From assembly GCA_037176905.1 (NCBI GenBank), contig JBBBWG010031042.1:2920-36489 (forward strand): DNA of 33,570 bases. Reading direction: 5' to 3'. The DNA is from Azolla pinnata. Its lineage: Eukaryota > Streptophyta > Polypodiopsida > Salviniales > Salviniaceae. Both the position numbers and the translations under genes were made by a program. This document shows, one piece after another, positions 1 through 8,306 of the stretch. The notes below the pieces were generated by a model. The model saw only the letters and a program-made list of their open reading frames with translations, was not told where the DNA came from and ran no database searches. Each line of letters starts with the position of its first letter. Position 1 is the first letter of the stretch.

Positions 1-78
1 TGTTTTGTCAGGTTTTCTTCTCTGTCACAGGCATTTTCGGTTATCCCCGGATATTTTTTTCTTACCATATGCCATACA

Positions 79-96
79 ACAGAAGAAGAAGAAGAA

Positions 97-129
<33 letters not shown>
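79..129. repeat. (AGA)n-(ATG)n compound microsatellite
   Basis: A short run of AGA triplets passes directly into about ten ATG/GAT triplets. It would encode Lys and Met runs on one strand and Ile/Phe runs on the other, so the short ORFs crossing it are repeat artefacts. It lies about 700 bp upstream of the HHO-like start codon. Confidence 0.9.
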
Positions 130-133
<4 letters not shown>

Positions 134-159
134 CTGCCTTTGCTTGGTGGCTTAAGCAA

Positions 160-262
160 TGCAGAAAATCGACGATGTTTTGAGCAGTGCAAAATCGGTG
201 TTCTTCTGCCTCTCTTGAGCAAGGCAGAATCGACGATGTTTTGAACAGTGCAAAATTGGCCT
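160..262. repeat. Two-copy ~60-bp direct repeat
   Basis: The segment reading ATCGACGATGTTTTGA, followed by CAGTGCAAAAT, occurs at about 168 and again at about 228 with a few substitutions. The copies are about 60 bp apart. This is an old local tandem duplication in the distal promoter region of the HHO-like gene. Confidence 0.75.
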
Positions 263-490
263 AAAAGAAGATGTTACTATATCTTTCTTTCTTTCCTTCC
301 TTCTTTCTTTCTCCCTCTCCCTCTCCATATGGAATCAAGAATGACTCCTTATCCCATTGGATGCATCTCTTTCATCAAGGTGGAGGAATCTTTGACTCCT
401 TATCCCATTAGATGCATCTCTTTCATCAAGGTGGAGGAATCTTTGAGAGAGAGAGAGAGGAATCTTTTGTGTGTGTGTGAGGAATATATA
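227..490 (+). promoter_or_regulatory. Putative HHO-like promoter with five GAATC motifs and a TATA-like element
   Basis: GAATC occurs on the plus strand at 227, 332, 386, 437 and 460, followed by TATATA at 485-490. GAATC (with GAATATTC) is a reported binding core for NIGT1-type GARP factors, and NIGT1 genes are known to repress themselves. The gene downstream belongs to that family, so the cluster is a candidate autoregulatory region. The TATA assignment rests on sequence and position only and would give a leader of roughly 300 nt before the start at 823. Confidence 0.4.
343..444. repeat. 51-bp tandem duplication, two copies
   Basis: Copy one is 343-393 and copy two is 394-444. They are nearly identical, and both begin GACTCCTTATCCCATT and end with a GGTGGAGGAATCTTT stretch. 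Each copy carries one GAATC pentamer, so the duplication doubled a candidate regulator-binding site. Confidence 0.9.
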
Positions 491-589
491 GCACTTTGGT
501 ACTACTTGTTCATGTGTGTACTACCATTTCTAGTACAAACAACTCTCTCTCCTCCTCCTCCTGCAAACTGCTTTGCAGAACAGGGGAGG

Positions 590-805
590 GGAGAGAACAG
601 GGGAGAGAGTTCTCCTCTAGCAGGCTACTTAGCAGAACAGGGGAGGGGAGAAGCCAGAGAAGCAGAACAGGGGAGGGAGAAGCCAGGAGAGCACAGATCA
701 GAAACAGGAGCAGAAGGAGAGCAAGAAGCAGAACAGGGGAGGGAGAAGCCAGAAGAGCACAGATCAGAAACAGGAGCAGGAAGGGAGCAAGAAGCAGAAC
801 AGGGA
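590..805. repeat. 66-bp purine-rich tandem repeat in the HHO-like leader
   Basis: The motif AGCAGAACAGGGGAGGGAGA starts at 661 and 727, with a decayed third start at 793, giving a 66-bp period. Related AGAACAGGGGAGGGGAGA pieces occur further upstream from about 590. The array ends just before the ATG at 823, so it probably lies in the 5' untranslated leader. It is open in several frames because it contains almost no T. Confidence 0.85.
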
Positions 806-822
806 AGGAGAAAGGGGAAGCC

Positions 823-3800
823 ATGGTTTCTTTCCTGTCGGAGATCGAAGCGGAGAGGATGCGGCGGCAGAAGAAGCGCAAGGTGAGGATGGAGATGGGG
901 ATGGAGAAGGAGAAGGAGAAGCAGAAGGAGATGGAGAAGGAGATGGAGATGGAGAAGTATGTGAGATCCCTCGAGGATGAGCTCCGCAAGATCGAGGCGT
1001 TCCGCAGAGAGCTCCCTGTGACCATGGCCCTCCTCTCCTCCGGTAATGTATGCTATGCTGCTCTTCCTCTCCTCTCCCTCTCCCTCTTCCTCTCTTTCCT
1101 TACTTCCTTTGTGGAAGAAGCTTCCATTGAGTCCTGGAAAGAAGGGGGAGGAAAACCCTCAAGAGGGCAAACAGGAAAGAGAGAAATTTCCATCCAAAGA
1201 AGCTGAGGCTGAGGGTGATGATGATGATGAGCATGATGGTGGTGGTGGTGATGATCATGATCATGATGGTGATGGTGATGGTTTAGGATTGTAGCTGATT
1301 CTCTTTCTTTCTACATCTTTGTTTCTTTTCGGCAGCGATTCAAACATCCAAGGAGGAGCTCCAGCGGCAGAGCTACCGCGAGGAGGAAGAGGAGGAAGAG
1401 GAGGAGGAGGAGGAGGAGGAGGAGGAGGAGGAGGAGGAGCGATGGGGCGGGCAAGCCGACGAGGCTCATGATCCGAAAGCTCATCACCGCGAGCACCAAA
1501 GGGTAAGTAGAAAGAAGATCCCTTCGGAAGGCTAAAGCCTCGCGAATCGGATCCTATCTGGGGAGTCAAGTCAGGGCTTTTTCGAGCCTGGAATCGGTTT
1601 AGGGTTTAGGGCTTAGGGTTTAGGAATTAGGGTTTAGGGGGCTATATGTCGGTGTGCTAATACAATAGAAATGCCAGATATGGGCATGCGCGGAGAAGAA
1701 GATTACGAGGACGAGGACGAGGAGGCGAGTGGAGGTGATATGGTCGTCGGAAGAGGAAGAGGAAGCCGTGCGCTTATCTGGCTTATCTGGCTCCGGCTTG
1801 TCTCGCTTATCTGGCTTATCTGGCTTATCTGGCTCCGGCGTATCTCGCTTATCTGGCTTATCTGGCTTATCTGGCTCCGGCGTATCTCGCTTATCTGGCT
1901 TATCTGGCTCCGGCGTATCTCGCTTATCTGGCTTATCTCGCTTATCTCGCTCCGGCTTTGGCTTTGGACACCCGCCCCGCACGCGGAAACAGCGCCGACG
2001 TTGGTCGCCCGAGCTCCACTGCCGATTCATGAATGCCCTTCGTCTCCTCGGCGGGCCCGATGGTACGTATGCCTCTGCTATATTGCTCACCCACATATGC
2101 CCATATTCCCATGCATCTCATACATGCAATTGCAAATGCAAATGCAATGGCAAATGCAAATGCAATTGCAAATGCAAATGCAAATGCAAATGCAATTGCA
2201 ATTGCAATTGCAAATGCAAATGCAATTGCAATTGCAAATGCAAATGCAAATGCAATTGCAAATGCAAATGCAAATGCAATTGCAAATGCAAATGCAAATG
2301 CAAATGCAATTGCAATTGCAATTGCAAATGCAATGGCAAATGCAATTGCAATTGCAATTGCAAATGCAATGGCAAATGCAAATGCAAATGCAATGGCAAA
2401 TGCAAATGCAAATGCAATGGCAAATGCAAATGCAAATGCAATTGCAATTGCAAATGCATCGAAACGTAACATTGTTCGCAACGCGTCTGGTTTCGGGGAC
2501 GCGGATTCAAGAAGTTTTGCCAACGTTTGCCAACGTTACTGAGCGAAATGTTTATGCGCCTTTTGTTTTCCCTTTCTTTTTTTTCATTAAAAAAAAAAAA
2601 CAGAAAACATATTCATGATTCATCGCTGCTTTTCCTTCTTCTTTTTTCGAAAATCTGGTGTTCTCTTTACTTCTTAAGTTTTATTTCATTTTTTATTTAT
2701 TAATTTTTTACCATTCTTCTGGTCAGAAAGCATTCTTTTGCCGATTTGCCAAAATCCCCGAATGCTCGAAAACATTCTCGATTGCAGTTTGCAGCTTGCA
2801 AAAATATGGTTCGTTCTATGCATACATGCATGCATCGATTGTGATCGTTGTCCCCTAATGTTCGCATTCATGTATGCTTTCGCATTCGCGATTCAAACCC
2901 TTGTTCATGTGGCATACGTTATTCATTTGTCCATTCGCGTATGACATTTTCCATATATGAGAATATTACTGACTATGATCGCAATATTCGCATTCGCCAA
3001 AAATATCAAACGCAGATATACAAATCGCCAAACGAATGCGAGTATTATGAGTACAACACTTTATGTTTTCTCTACAACCGATCTTTCTTTCTTCCCTTTT
3101 CTTTTCTCTTTTTTTGGCTTAGAACAGATCTTCTGTGTTTACTATTTTACTTCCAAAAATCTTTTTTAGTTTTGTTATTTCCAATGAAGCTTAGCATAGT
3201 GGTGAGGTAAGATCGGTTTTGCACGGCGAACTCAGGGTTTTTTAATCTCGCGCACGCTCTTTTATAATTTGGATGCTTGCTTAGATCGAGTTTCATTACT
3301 TACTTCTTGTTGTTTTACATATTTTGTTTCAGAGAAACGAATGGTTGATTTTATACTTTGGAGTCTGTTTTTCCCCCCATCCTCGATTTGATACTTCTAT
3401 ACTCGGCTCCGAATTTTGCACGAATGCATTCTTTGTCTAAAAATCCAATGCATGCTTGCAAAAGCGTTCGATCGATTCCCCACGATTTCACGCACATGCA
3501 TCCCATCGATTTTTTGCATGCGGCGTGTTTGTTGTGCAAGAGCACTAACTTGCCCAGAAAACATGTCATTGTATGTATGCAGTTGCCACCCCGAAGCTTA
3601 TCCTGCAGCTCATGGATGTCGACGGCTTGACCAATGATGAGGTGAAGAGCCATCTGCAGGTGAGAGAACCTCATGTGTGCATATGCATGCATGCACGCAT
3701 TTTAGTCGAGAACACATTCGTGTGCATTCTTCGTATTCGAGAGTATAAAAGTATTTTATTCGAGAATGGATCGAGGCTCTCCATACCGCATATTCGTTTC

Positions 3801-4150
3801 TTAAACTCAAACTTAGCTGGTAAAAGCTGAATTAAATCAAATAAAAAAAAACGCATAACAAGGATTATGAATGAGAGTTTGGGTGAGGCTTCGAACACGC
3901 GTTCACGATATCAAGCTATCTTACCTTAGCACTAGGCCGCATCTCAATACGAAATGCGGATTCACTGAGGATTACAGCTTTGCGTTGCTTATACGCGTAC
4001 GAAATTGGTATGCATCGCTCAAGCGGCTTGTATCTGAATCCGCAGAAGCATCGGCTCAGCATGCAGAGGCATGATGGGATCGTCGCGGGAGGAGGTTCTC
4101 GCGGTGTGCTTCTCGGATCGAGACATGTCCAACAAGATGATGCCAGTTAA
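823..4150 (+). CDS. HHO: HHO/NIGT1 (HRS1-like) GARP transcription factor, five exons
   Basis: Probable nuclear repressor of nitrate/phosphate-responsive genes, judged by family. Exons: 823-1042, 1336-1502, 1678-2062, 3583-3659 and 4046-4150, giving about 317 aa. The N-terminal helix ([20 protein letters not shown], then [12 protein letters not shown]) matches the HHO-specific domain. A Glu run follows. Exon 3 carries a Leu-Ser-Gly repeat and the first half of the GARP DNA-binding domain ([15 protein letters not shown]). Exon 4 supplies [15 protein letters not shown] and NDEVKSHLQ, and its 77-bp size fits the family. The start is the first Met directly before the conserved helix. The exon 3 acceptor is uncertain: 1669 also keeps frame, and 1993 would remove the repeat but lose the family-typical RKQ. 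Oddities are KHRL in place of the usual KYRL and a tail of only about 25 residues after it. Family call is strong; the exact protein is less certain. Confidence 0.85.
1214..1285. repeat. (GATGRT)n microsatellite in intron 1
   Basis: GATGATGAT and GATGGTGGT triplets fill part of the 293-bp first intron of the HHO-like gene. The Asp/Gly-rich ORF across it is a repeat artefact. Confidence 0.85.
1598..1640. repeat. TTTAGGG telomere-like cluster in intron 2
   Basis: Four to five degenerate TTTAGGG units lie in the 175-bp second intron of the HHO-like gene. The G-rich strand is the plus strand, opposite to the large CCCTAAA array at 4680-5815. A CTAAT branch-point-like sequence sits at about 1657, just downstream of the cluster and upstream of the exon 3 acceptor. 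Confidence 0.8.
1772..1956. repeat. 9-bp/33-bp minisatellite within HHO-like exon 3
   Basis: Units of CTTATCTGG are grouped into about 33-bp higher-order copies ending CTCCGGCGTATCTCG. In the coding frame they encode repeats of [11 protein letters not shown] just before the GARP domain. On the opposite strand the same DNA encodes [15 protein letters not shown] repeats, which explains a long antisense ORF. Copy number is probably variable. Confidence 0.85.
2124..2458. repeat. ~56-copy hexanucleotide array (TGCAAA/TGCAAT/GGCAAA) in intron 3
   Basis: About 335 bp of 6-bp units differ at one or two positions (AAATGC, AATTGC, AATGGC). All six frames are open because the hexamer contains no stop codon, giving QMQL-, NAIA- and KCN-type ORFs and their antisense versions. 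It lies near the start of the 1.52-kb intron (2063-3582) of the HHO-like gene. It contains many copies of the ATGCAAAT octamer. Confidence 0.95.
2460..3582 (+). other. Remainder of HHO-like intron 3, no gene seen
   Basis: AT-rich sequence with poly-T and poly-A tracts (for example near 2580) and scattered CATGCA/TGCATGCA motifs (2820-2835, 3450, 3515). No ORF resembles a protein family. It ends at the acceptor TATGCAG at 3582, directly before the exon encoding VATPKL. Confidence 0.7.
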
Positions 4151-4301
4151 GTTCTCCCCTCTTTGAAGCTTGCAGGCGTGTCGAGATACCAGTTACAGTT
4201 CCCATACCAAGCAAGAACTGCGGAAAAATGAATGAATAAATAACCGCTGGTTGGAATCGGGCTTTTCTTGGTCGGGGGATGATTCGAGTCTGTTTGTTCA
4301 G

Positions 4302-4341
<40 letters not shown>

Positions 4342-4679
4342 CTCCTGCTTCTCGCTTTCATCGCTCCGTCTCCCGTCTCCTGTATAATTTCACCGCGGTT
4401 CTGTTCCTCTTGCCACTGAATCTGCTCGCGACAGGAAGCGGCCGATTTCCCCAATCCTCTGATGCTTTTTCGACTTCCCCGTCGTCTCGTCGGCGATTCG
4501 GATCGGACTTCCCTCTGGTCTTTTGAGTAAGCCCAAAAAGCCGAGATATAATACAGTCGGTTCCAGCGGCGAGCGAGCAGAACTGCAAAGAGAAACAAAA
4601 AACAAAACAAAAAAACCTGCCAAATCCGGCGTTTTTTATCTTGTCGAGATGCTTCGAAACGGCCTAACATCGGATAAGC
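4151..4679. other. HHO-like 3' flank with a (TC)n run
   Basis: No coding feature is supported. It contains a (TC)n microsatellite at 4307-4335 and AT-rich sequence that may be the 3' untranslated region and downstream spacer of the HHO-like gene. ORFs here on either strand look like composition artefacts. Confidence 0.6.
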
Positions 4680-5815
4680 CTAAAACCTTAAACCCTAAAA
4701 CCCTGAAACCCTAGACCCTAAACCCTAAAATCTTGCAACCCTAACCATTCCTGCAATCTCCAATCATACAGCTTCAAAACCCTAAACCCTAATCCTTGAA
4801 CCAAAACCCCAAAAAACCCTTGACCCTAACTGTTCTTGCTCTGAAACCCTAAAACCCAAAACCTTAAGCCCTAGACCCTAACCCTACGGTTTCATCCCGC
4901 TCTGAAACCCTAGAACCCAAAACCCTAAGCCCTCAAACCCTAAAACCGTAGACCCTAACCATTCCTCCAATCATACCACTTCGAAACCCTACGCCCTAAA
5001 ACCCGAAATTCCTAAACCCTAAAACCCTAAAACCCTAAGCCCTAAAACCCTAGACCCTAACCATTCCTGCAATCTCCAATCATACGGTTGTGAAACCCTA
5101 AACGCTAAATCCTGAAACCCTAGACCCTAACCATTCCCATAATCTCCAATCATATTGCTTTGGAACCCTGACCCCCCCTAAACCCTAAACCCTAAATTCC
5201 TAAACCCTAAATCCTGAAACCCTAGACCCTAACCATTCCCATAATTTATTCCCATAATCTCCAATCATACTGCTTTGAAACCCTAACCCCCTAAACCCTA
5301 AACCCTAAAACCCAATACCCTAACCATTCCCATAATCTCCAATCTTAACTGTTTTGGAACCCTAACCCTCTAAACCCTAAACCCTAAACCCTAAATTCCT
5401 AAACCCTAAATCCTGAAACCCTAGACCCTAACCATTCCCATAATCTCCAATCATACTGCTTCAGAACGCTAACCCCCCCTGAATCCTGAAACCCTAGACC
5501 CTAACCATTCCCATAATCTATTCCCATAATCTCCAATCATACTGCTTCGGAACCCTAACCCCCTAACCCCTAAAACCCAAAACCCTAACCATTACCGCAA
5601 TCTCCAATAATACCGCTTCGAAACCCTAACCCCCTAAACCCTAAACCCTAAATTCCTAAACCCTAAAACCCAATACCCTAACCATTACCGCAATCTCCAA
5701 TCATACCGCTTCGAAATTCTAACCCCTAAAACCCCTAAAGCCCCTAAAGCCCTAAAGCCCTAAAGCTTCTAAAAACCTAAAAAACCCTAAAACCCTAAAC
5801 CCTAAAACCCTGATA
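4680..5815. repeat. Telomere-like CCCTAAA array with an interspersed ~35-bp spacer
   Basis: About 1.1 kb of degenerate AAACCCTAA units is broken regularly by a spacer close to CCATTCCCATAATCTCCAAT followed by CATACTGCTT. The spacer core AATCTCCAAT recurs at about 4755, 5071, 5141, 5256, 5334, 5442, 5528, 5599 and 5692, spaced roughly 70-120 bp apart apart from the first gap. A variant spacer sits near 4967. It is a composite satellite, not a plain interstitial telomere tract. It ends about 140 bp before the SET-domain start codon. Confidence 0.9.
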
Positions 5816-5956
5816 GCTGCTGCAAACATGAGTTGGGCAATTTCTGCAGAAAAGCTCTTCATCTTCTCCAAGAGCCCTCTGTTCTGTTCTCTTCTGTTCT
5901 GTTCTGTTCTAGGGTTTCTGCTCTGAGAGAGGCAGAGAGACAGAGAGCAGAGAGCT
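5816..5956 (+). promoter_or_regulatory. Presumed leader/promoter-proximal region of the SET gene
   Basis: It contains a run of TTCTG pentamers (about 5878-5909), then CTAGGGTTTC at 5909-5918 and a GAGAGAGGCAGAGAGACAGAGAG purine tract running into the ATG at 5957. CTAGGGTTT (the telo-box on the other strand) and polypyrimidine stretches are common in plant leaders. No TATA box is evident. Confidence 0.4.
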
Positions 5957-7864
5957 ATGGCGACGAGCTTGCTCTGCTCGGGCTCCACTCTCCTCCTCCA
6001 TCTCCGTCACCATCATCAGCGGAGAGCCGCCATCATCAGCAGGTCGTCGTCGTCTTCTTCTTCTGCTGCTTCTAGGGTTTCAGCGGAGCGCTGCTGTGCT
6101 CCGCCTAGGGTTTCCGCAGCATCGCCTGCTCCATCGCCTTCTCCGGCGGACATCTCCGAGTACCTCCTGGCGAAGCAGGATTGGAGGAAGACCCCCAAGT
6201 GCGCGGATTACCACTCGGGAGCGATCTGCATCAGGCGAACGCACGACGGGGGCCTGCGGGGCCGCGGAGTGTACGCGATCCGAGACATCCCCAAGGGAGA
6301 GCTGCTGATGCTGGGGAATCCGATCGCATCCGCGCACGACGACTCCGATTCCACGCAGCTCTTTGCCCGGATCTGCGAAGTGATTCGCCGCGATCCCGTC
6401 GCCCGCAGGCGATTCTTCCTGCTCTCGGGCCGCGAGAAGGAGCACCGCGAGGCTCCTCCGATCGAGCTCTTCGGCCCCGCCATGGCCATGGCGGACTCGC
6501 CTTCTTCAGCTTCAAGCCTGCTCCACGAGTCCCAGATCGAGAGCCCTAGCACAGCATCAACAACATCATCAGCAGCAGCAACATCATCAGCATCAGCATC
6601 ATCATCATCGAGGTCAGTTTGCCGAGTTCCGTCGAATTCGAGCTCCGATTTGCAGGACACAATGGATGCCGTGGCTTCTTCTTCTCATCAAGATTCGAGA
6701 CCCGGTGTCGCCAATGATGATGATGATGATGATGATGATGATGGGCAGATGCCAGCGGCTTCAGGCCTGCTCAACAAGTCCCAGATCGAGAGCTCTAGCG
6801 CAACAAGAGCATCATCATCATCATCGAGGTCAGTTCGCCAAGTTTCATCGAATTCTAGCGCAGATCAGCAGGATACAATGGATCCCACGGCTTCTCCGCA
6901 TCGTGATTCGCGACCCATTCCGCATCATGCTTCGAGACCCATTCCGCATCGTGATTCGAGACCCATTGTCGTCGATGCTGATGCTGATGATGCTGATGGT
7001 GATGATGGTGGGCAGATCCCTCCCCCGTCGTCTTCCTTCGATTACAAGCACGTCCACGACATCATGCGCCTCAACTCGTTCCAAGCCAAGCTCTACTCCT
7101 CCGACGGGCACCCGGAGGTCAAGGTCAGCGCCATGTACCTGCTCCCCGCGATGATGAACCACTCGTGCCTGCGCAACGCCAGCCGCGTCTTCGTCGGAGA
7201 AGCCATGGCCTTCTACGCAGCCCGCGACATCCGCGGCGGCGAGGAGATCACCGTCGAGTACTGCGACGCCTTGCTCCCCCTCGCGATGAGGGAGGCGCTG
7301 CTGGGCTCCCGGTTCCGTTGCCGCTGCCCTCGGTGCGAGCTCGAGAGATCGGTTGCCCCCGATCTGCGCAAGTGCGGCGAGACCTTCGTAGCCCTCTACG
7401 CCGAAGCGTACGAAGAGCTCCGAGAGATGCTGACGACGGGGACGAGGACCTCCTTCCCTGCATCCGAATGCCTGCGGGATGCATACCAGGAAGTGAGGGA
7501 GAAGATCGGCGCATTCGGGCATCTGACGAAGCTTCAGAAGCAATGGATCCTCGCCGGATTCTCCTCTGCTTTCCTCGCGAACTGGTTCCGGCTGGGCCAC
7601 TCCACCGGCTTCTCCCAGCCTTCGCACTTCGTCACGCCTTTGGCCGTGGAGCTGCTCGATGCGATGATGGCTTCGGTGCCCGGCGTGGAGCACACCCTGA
7701 CCTTTGCGACCCTGCTGAGCTTGGTAGCGCAGCGCGAAGATCCCCGCCTCTCGAGGCAGCTCTTTGATAAGGCGAAACAGGAATGCGTGGCTGCTTACGG
7801 CAAGCAGAGAGATGATGTTATCACGGCGCTCACGATGCGGGCTGCTCAACGCGCCCCTTTCTGA
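5957..7864 (+). CDS. Intronless SET-domain protein (split SET; SMYD-like, possibly ATXR1/SDG35-related)
   Basis: 635 aa, probably a protein-lysine methyltransferase. N-terminal SET residues GLRGRGVYAIRDIPKGELL are at about 99-117. The catalytic half has NHSC at 401-404, AARDIRGGEEITVEY ending at 435, and a post-SET C-x-C-xx-C at 455/457/460. A helical region follows to the C-terminus. The two SET halves are separated by about 190 low-complexity residues (Ser runs, nine Asp at 254-262). That insert includes an 83-residue tandem duplication, with copies starting at L188 and L271. The first about 65 residues are rich in Ser, Ala and Arg with few acids, so a plastid or mitochondrial transit peptide is possible. 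The next in-frame Met lies inside the SET domain, which supports this start. The gene is one GC-rich exon, unlike its neighbours. I see no TPR repeats or MYND finger. Confidence 0.85.
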   Translation: MATSLLCSGSTLLLHLRHHHQRRAAIISRSSSSSSSAASRVSAERCCAPPRVSAASPAPSPSPADISEYLLAKQDWRKTPKCADYHSGAICIRRTHDGGLRGRGVYAIRDIPKGELLMLGNPIASAHDDSDSTQLFARICEVIRRDPVARRRFFLLSGREKEHREAPPIELFGPAMAMADSPSSASSLLHESQIESPSTASTTSSAAATSSASASSSSRSVCRVPSNSSSDLQDTMDAVASSSHQDSRPGVANDDDDDDDDDGQMPAASGLLNKSQIESSSATRASSSSSRSVRQVSSNSSADQQDTMDPTASPHRDSRPIPHHASRPIPHRDSRPIVVDADADDADGDDGGQIPPPSSSFDYKHVHDIMRLNSFQAKLYSSDGHPEVKVSAMYLLPAMMNHSCLRNASRVFVGEAMAFYAARDIRGGEEITVEYCDALLPLAMREALLGSRFRCRCPRCELERSVAPDLRKCGETFVALYAEAYEELREMLTTGTRTSFPASECLRDAYQEVREKIGAFGHLTKLQKQWILAGFSSAFLANWFRLGHSTGFSQPSHFVTPLAVELLDAMMASVPGVEHTLTFATLLSLVAQREDPRLSRQLFDKAKQECVAAYGKQRDDVITALTMRAAQRAPF

Positions 7865-8000
7865 AGGTTCGAAGAAGACGAAGGTCGATTTGTGTGCGAA
7901 TCATCACCAAACTGCGCCCCTTTCTGAAGATTCGAAGAAGAGGAAGATCGATTTTGTGTGCGAATCATCACCAAACGCGCCCCTTTCTGAAGATTAAAAA
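7851..8000. repeat. 63-bp tandem repeat overlapping the SET stop codon
   Basis: GCGCCCCTTTCTGAAG begins at 7851, 7914 and 7977, an exact 63-bp period. The SET gene's TGA at 7862-7864 lies inside copy one. In another forward frame the array stays open and encodes repeats of NAPLSEDSKKRKID type. The second copy carries a Lys/Arg cluster resembling a nuclear localisation signal. Confidence 0.9.
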
Positions 8001-8306
8001 GAGGAAAAGGCCTATTCGATTGGGCGTGCGTATATATCTGCAAATCATCGCCTAGGTTTCTTTTCTGCGGAGATCTTAGGGATGATAGATTTTGATTTGA
8101 TAGCTTTTGGAGGCTATTTTGGTGGTTCATACTGCATCTGAGAGGCAAACTCCAAACCGGCTGGAAACCTGATGACATAATAGCAAGATCTTGTACCTGA
8201 GTTCTTCTGAACATTGCTGTATGATCATGAACAATCGTCCTTATCCCCTTCACAAAAGAATGGAGATTTGACGGCGTCAGAGAAACCAGACGACTGATCT
8301 ATGATT

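Noticed and set aside
1620..2096. Antisense ORF with [14 protein letters not shown] repeats
   Set aside because: It is the reverse reading of the minisatellite in the HHO-like exon; the sense strand carries the GARP domain.
2033..2542. Long overlapping ORFs on both strands with NANAIA, QMQLQ, KCNCN and FAIA repeats
   Set aside because: All come from the hexamer array, which has no stop codon in any frame; the region is intronic between two well-matched GARP exons.
6845..7849. 334-codon antisense ORF across the SET gene
   Set aside because: GC-rich coding DNA often leaves the opposite strand open; the sense strand has clear SET motifs and the antisense product has none.
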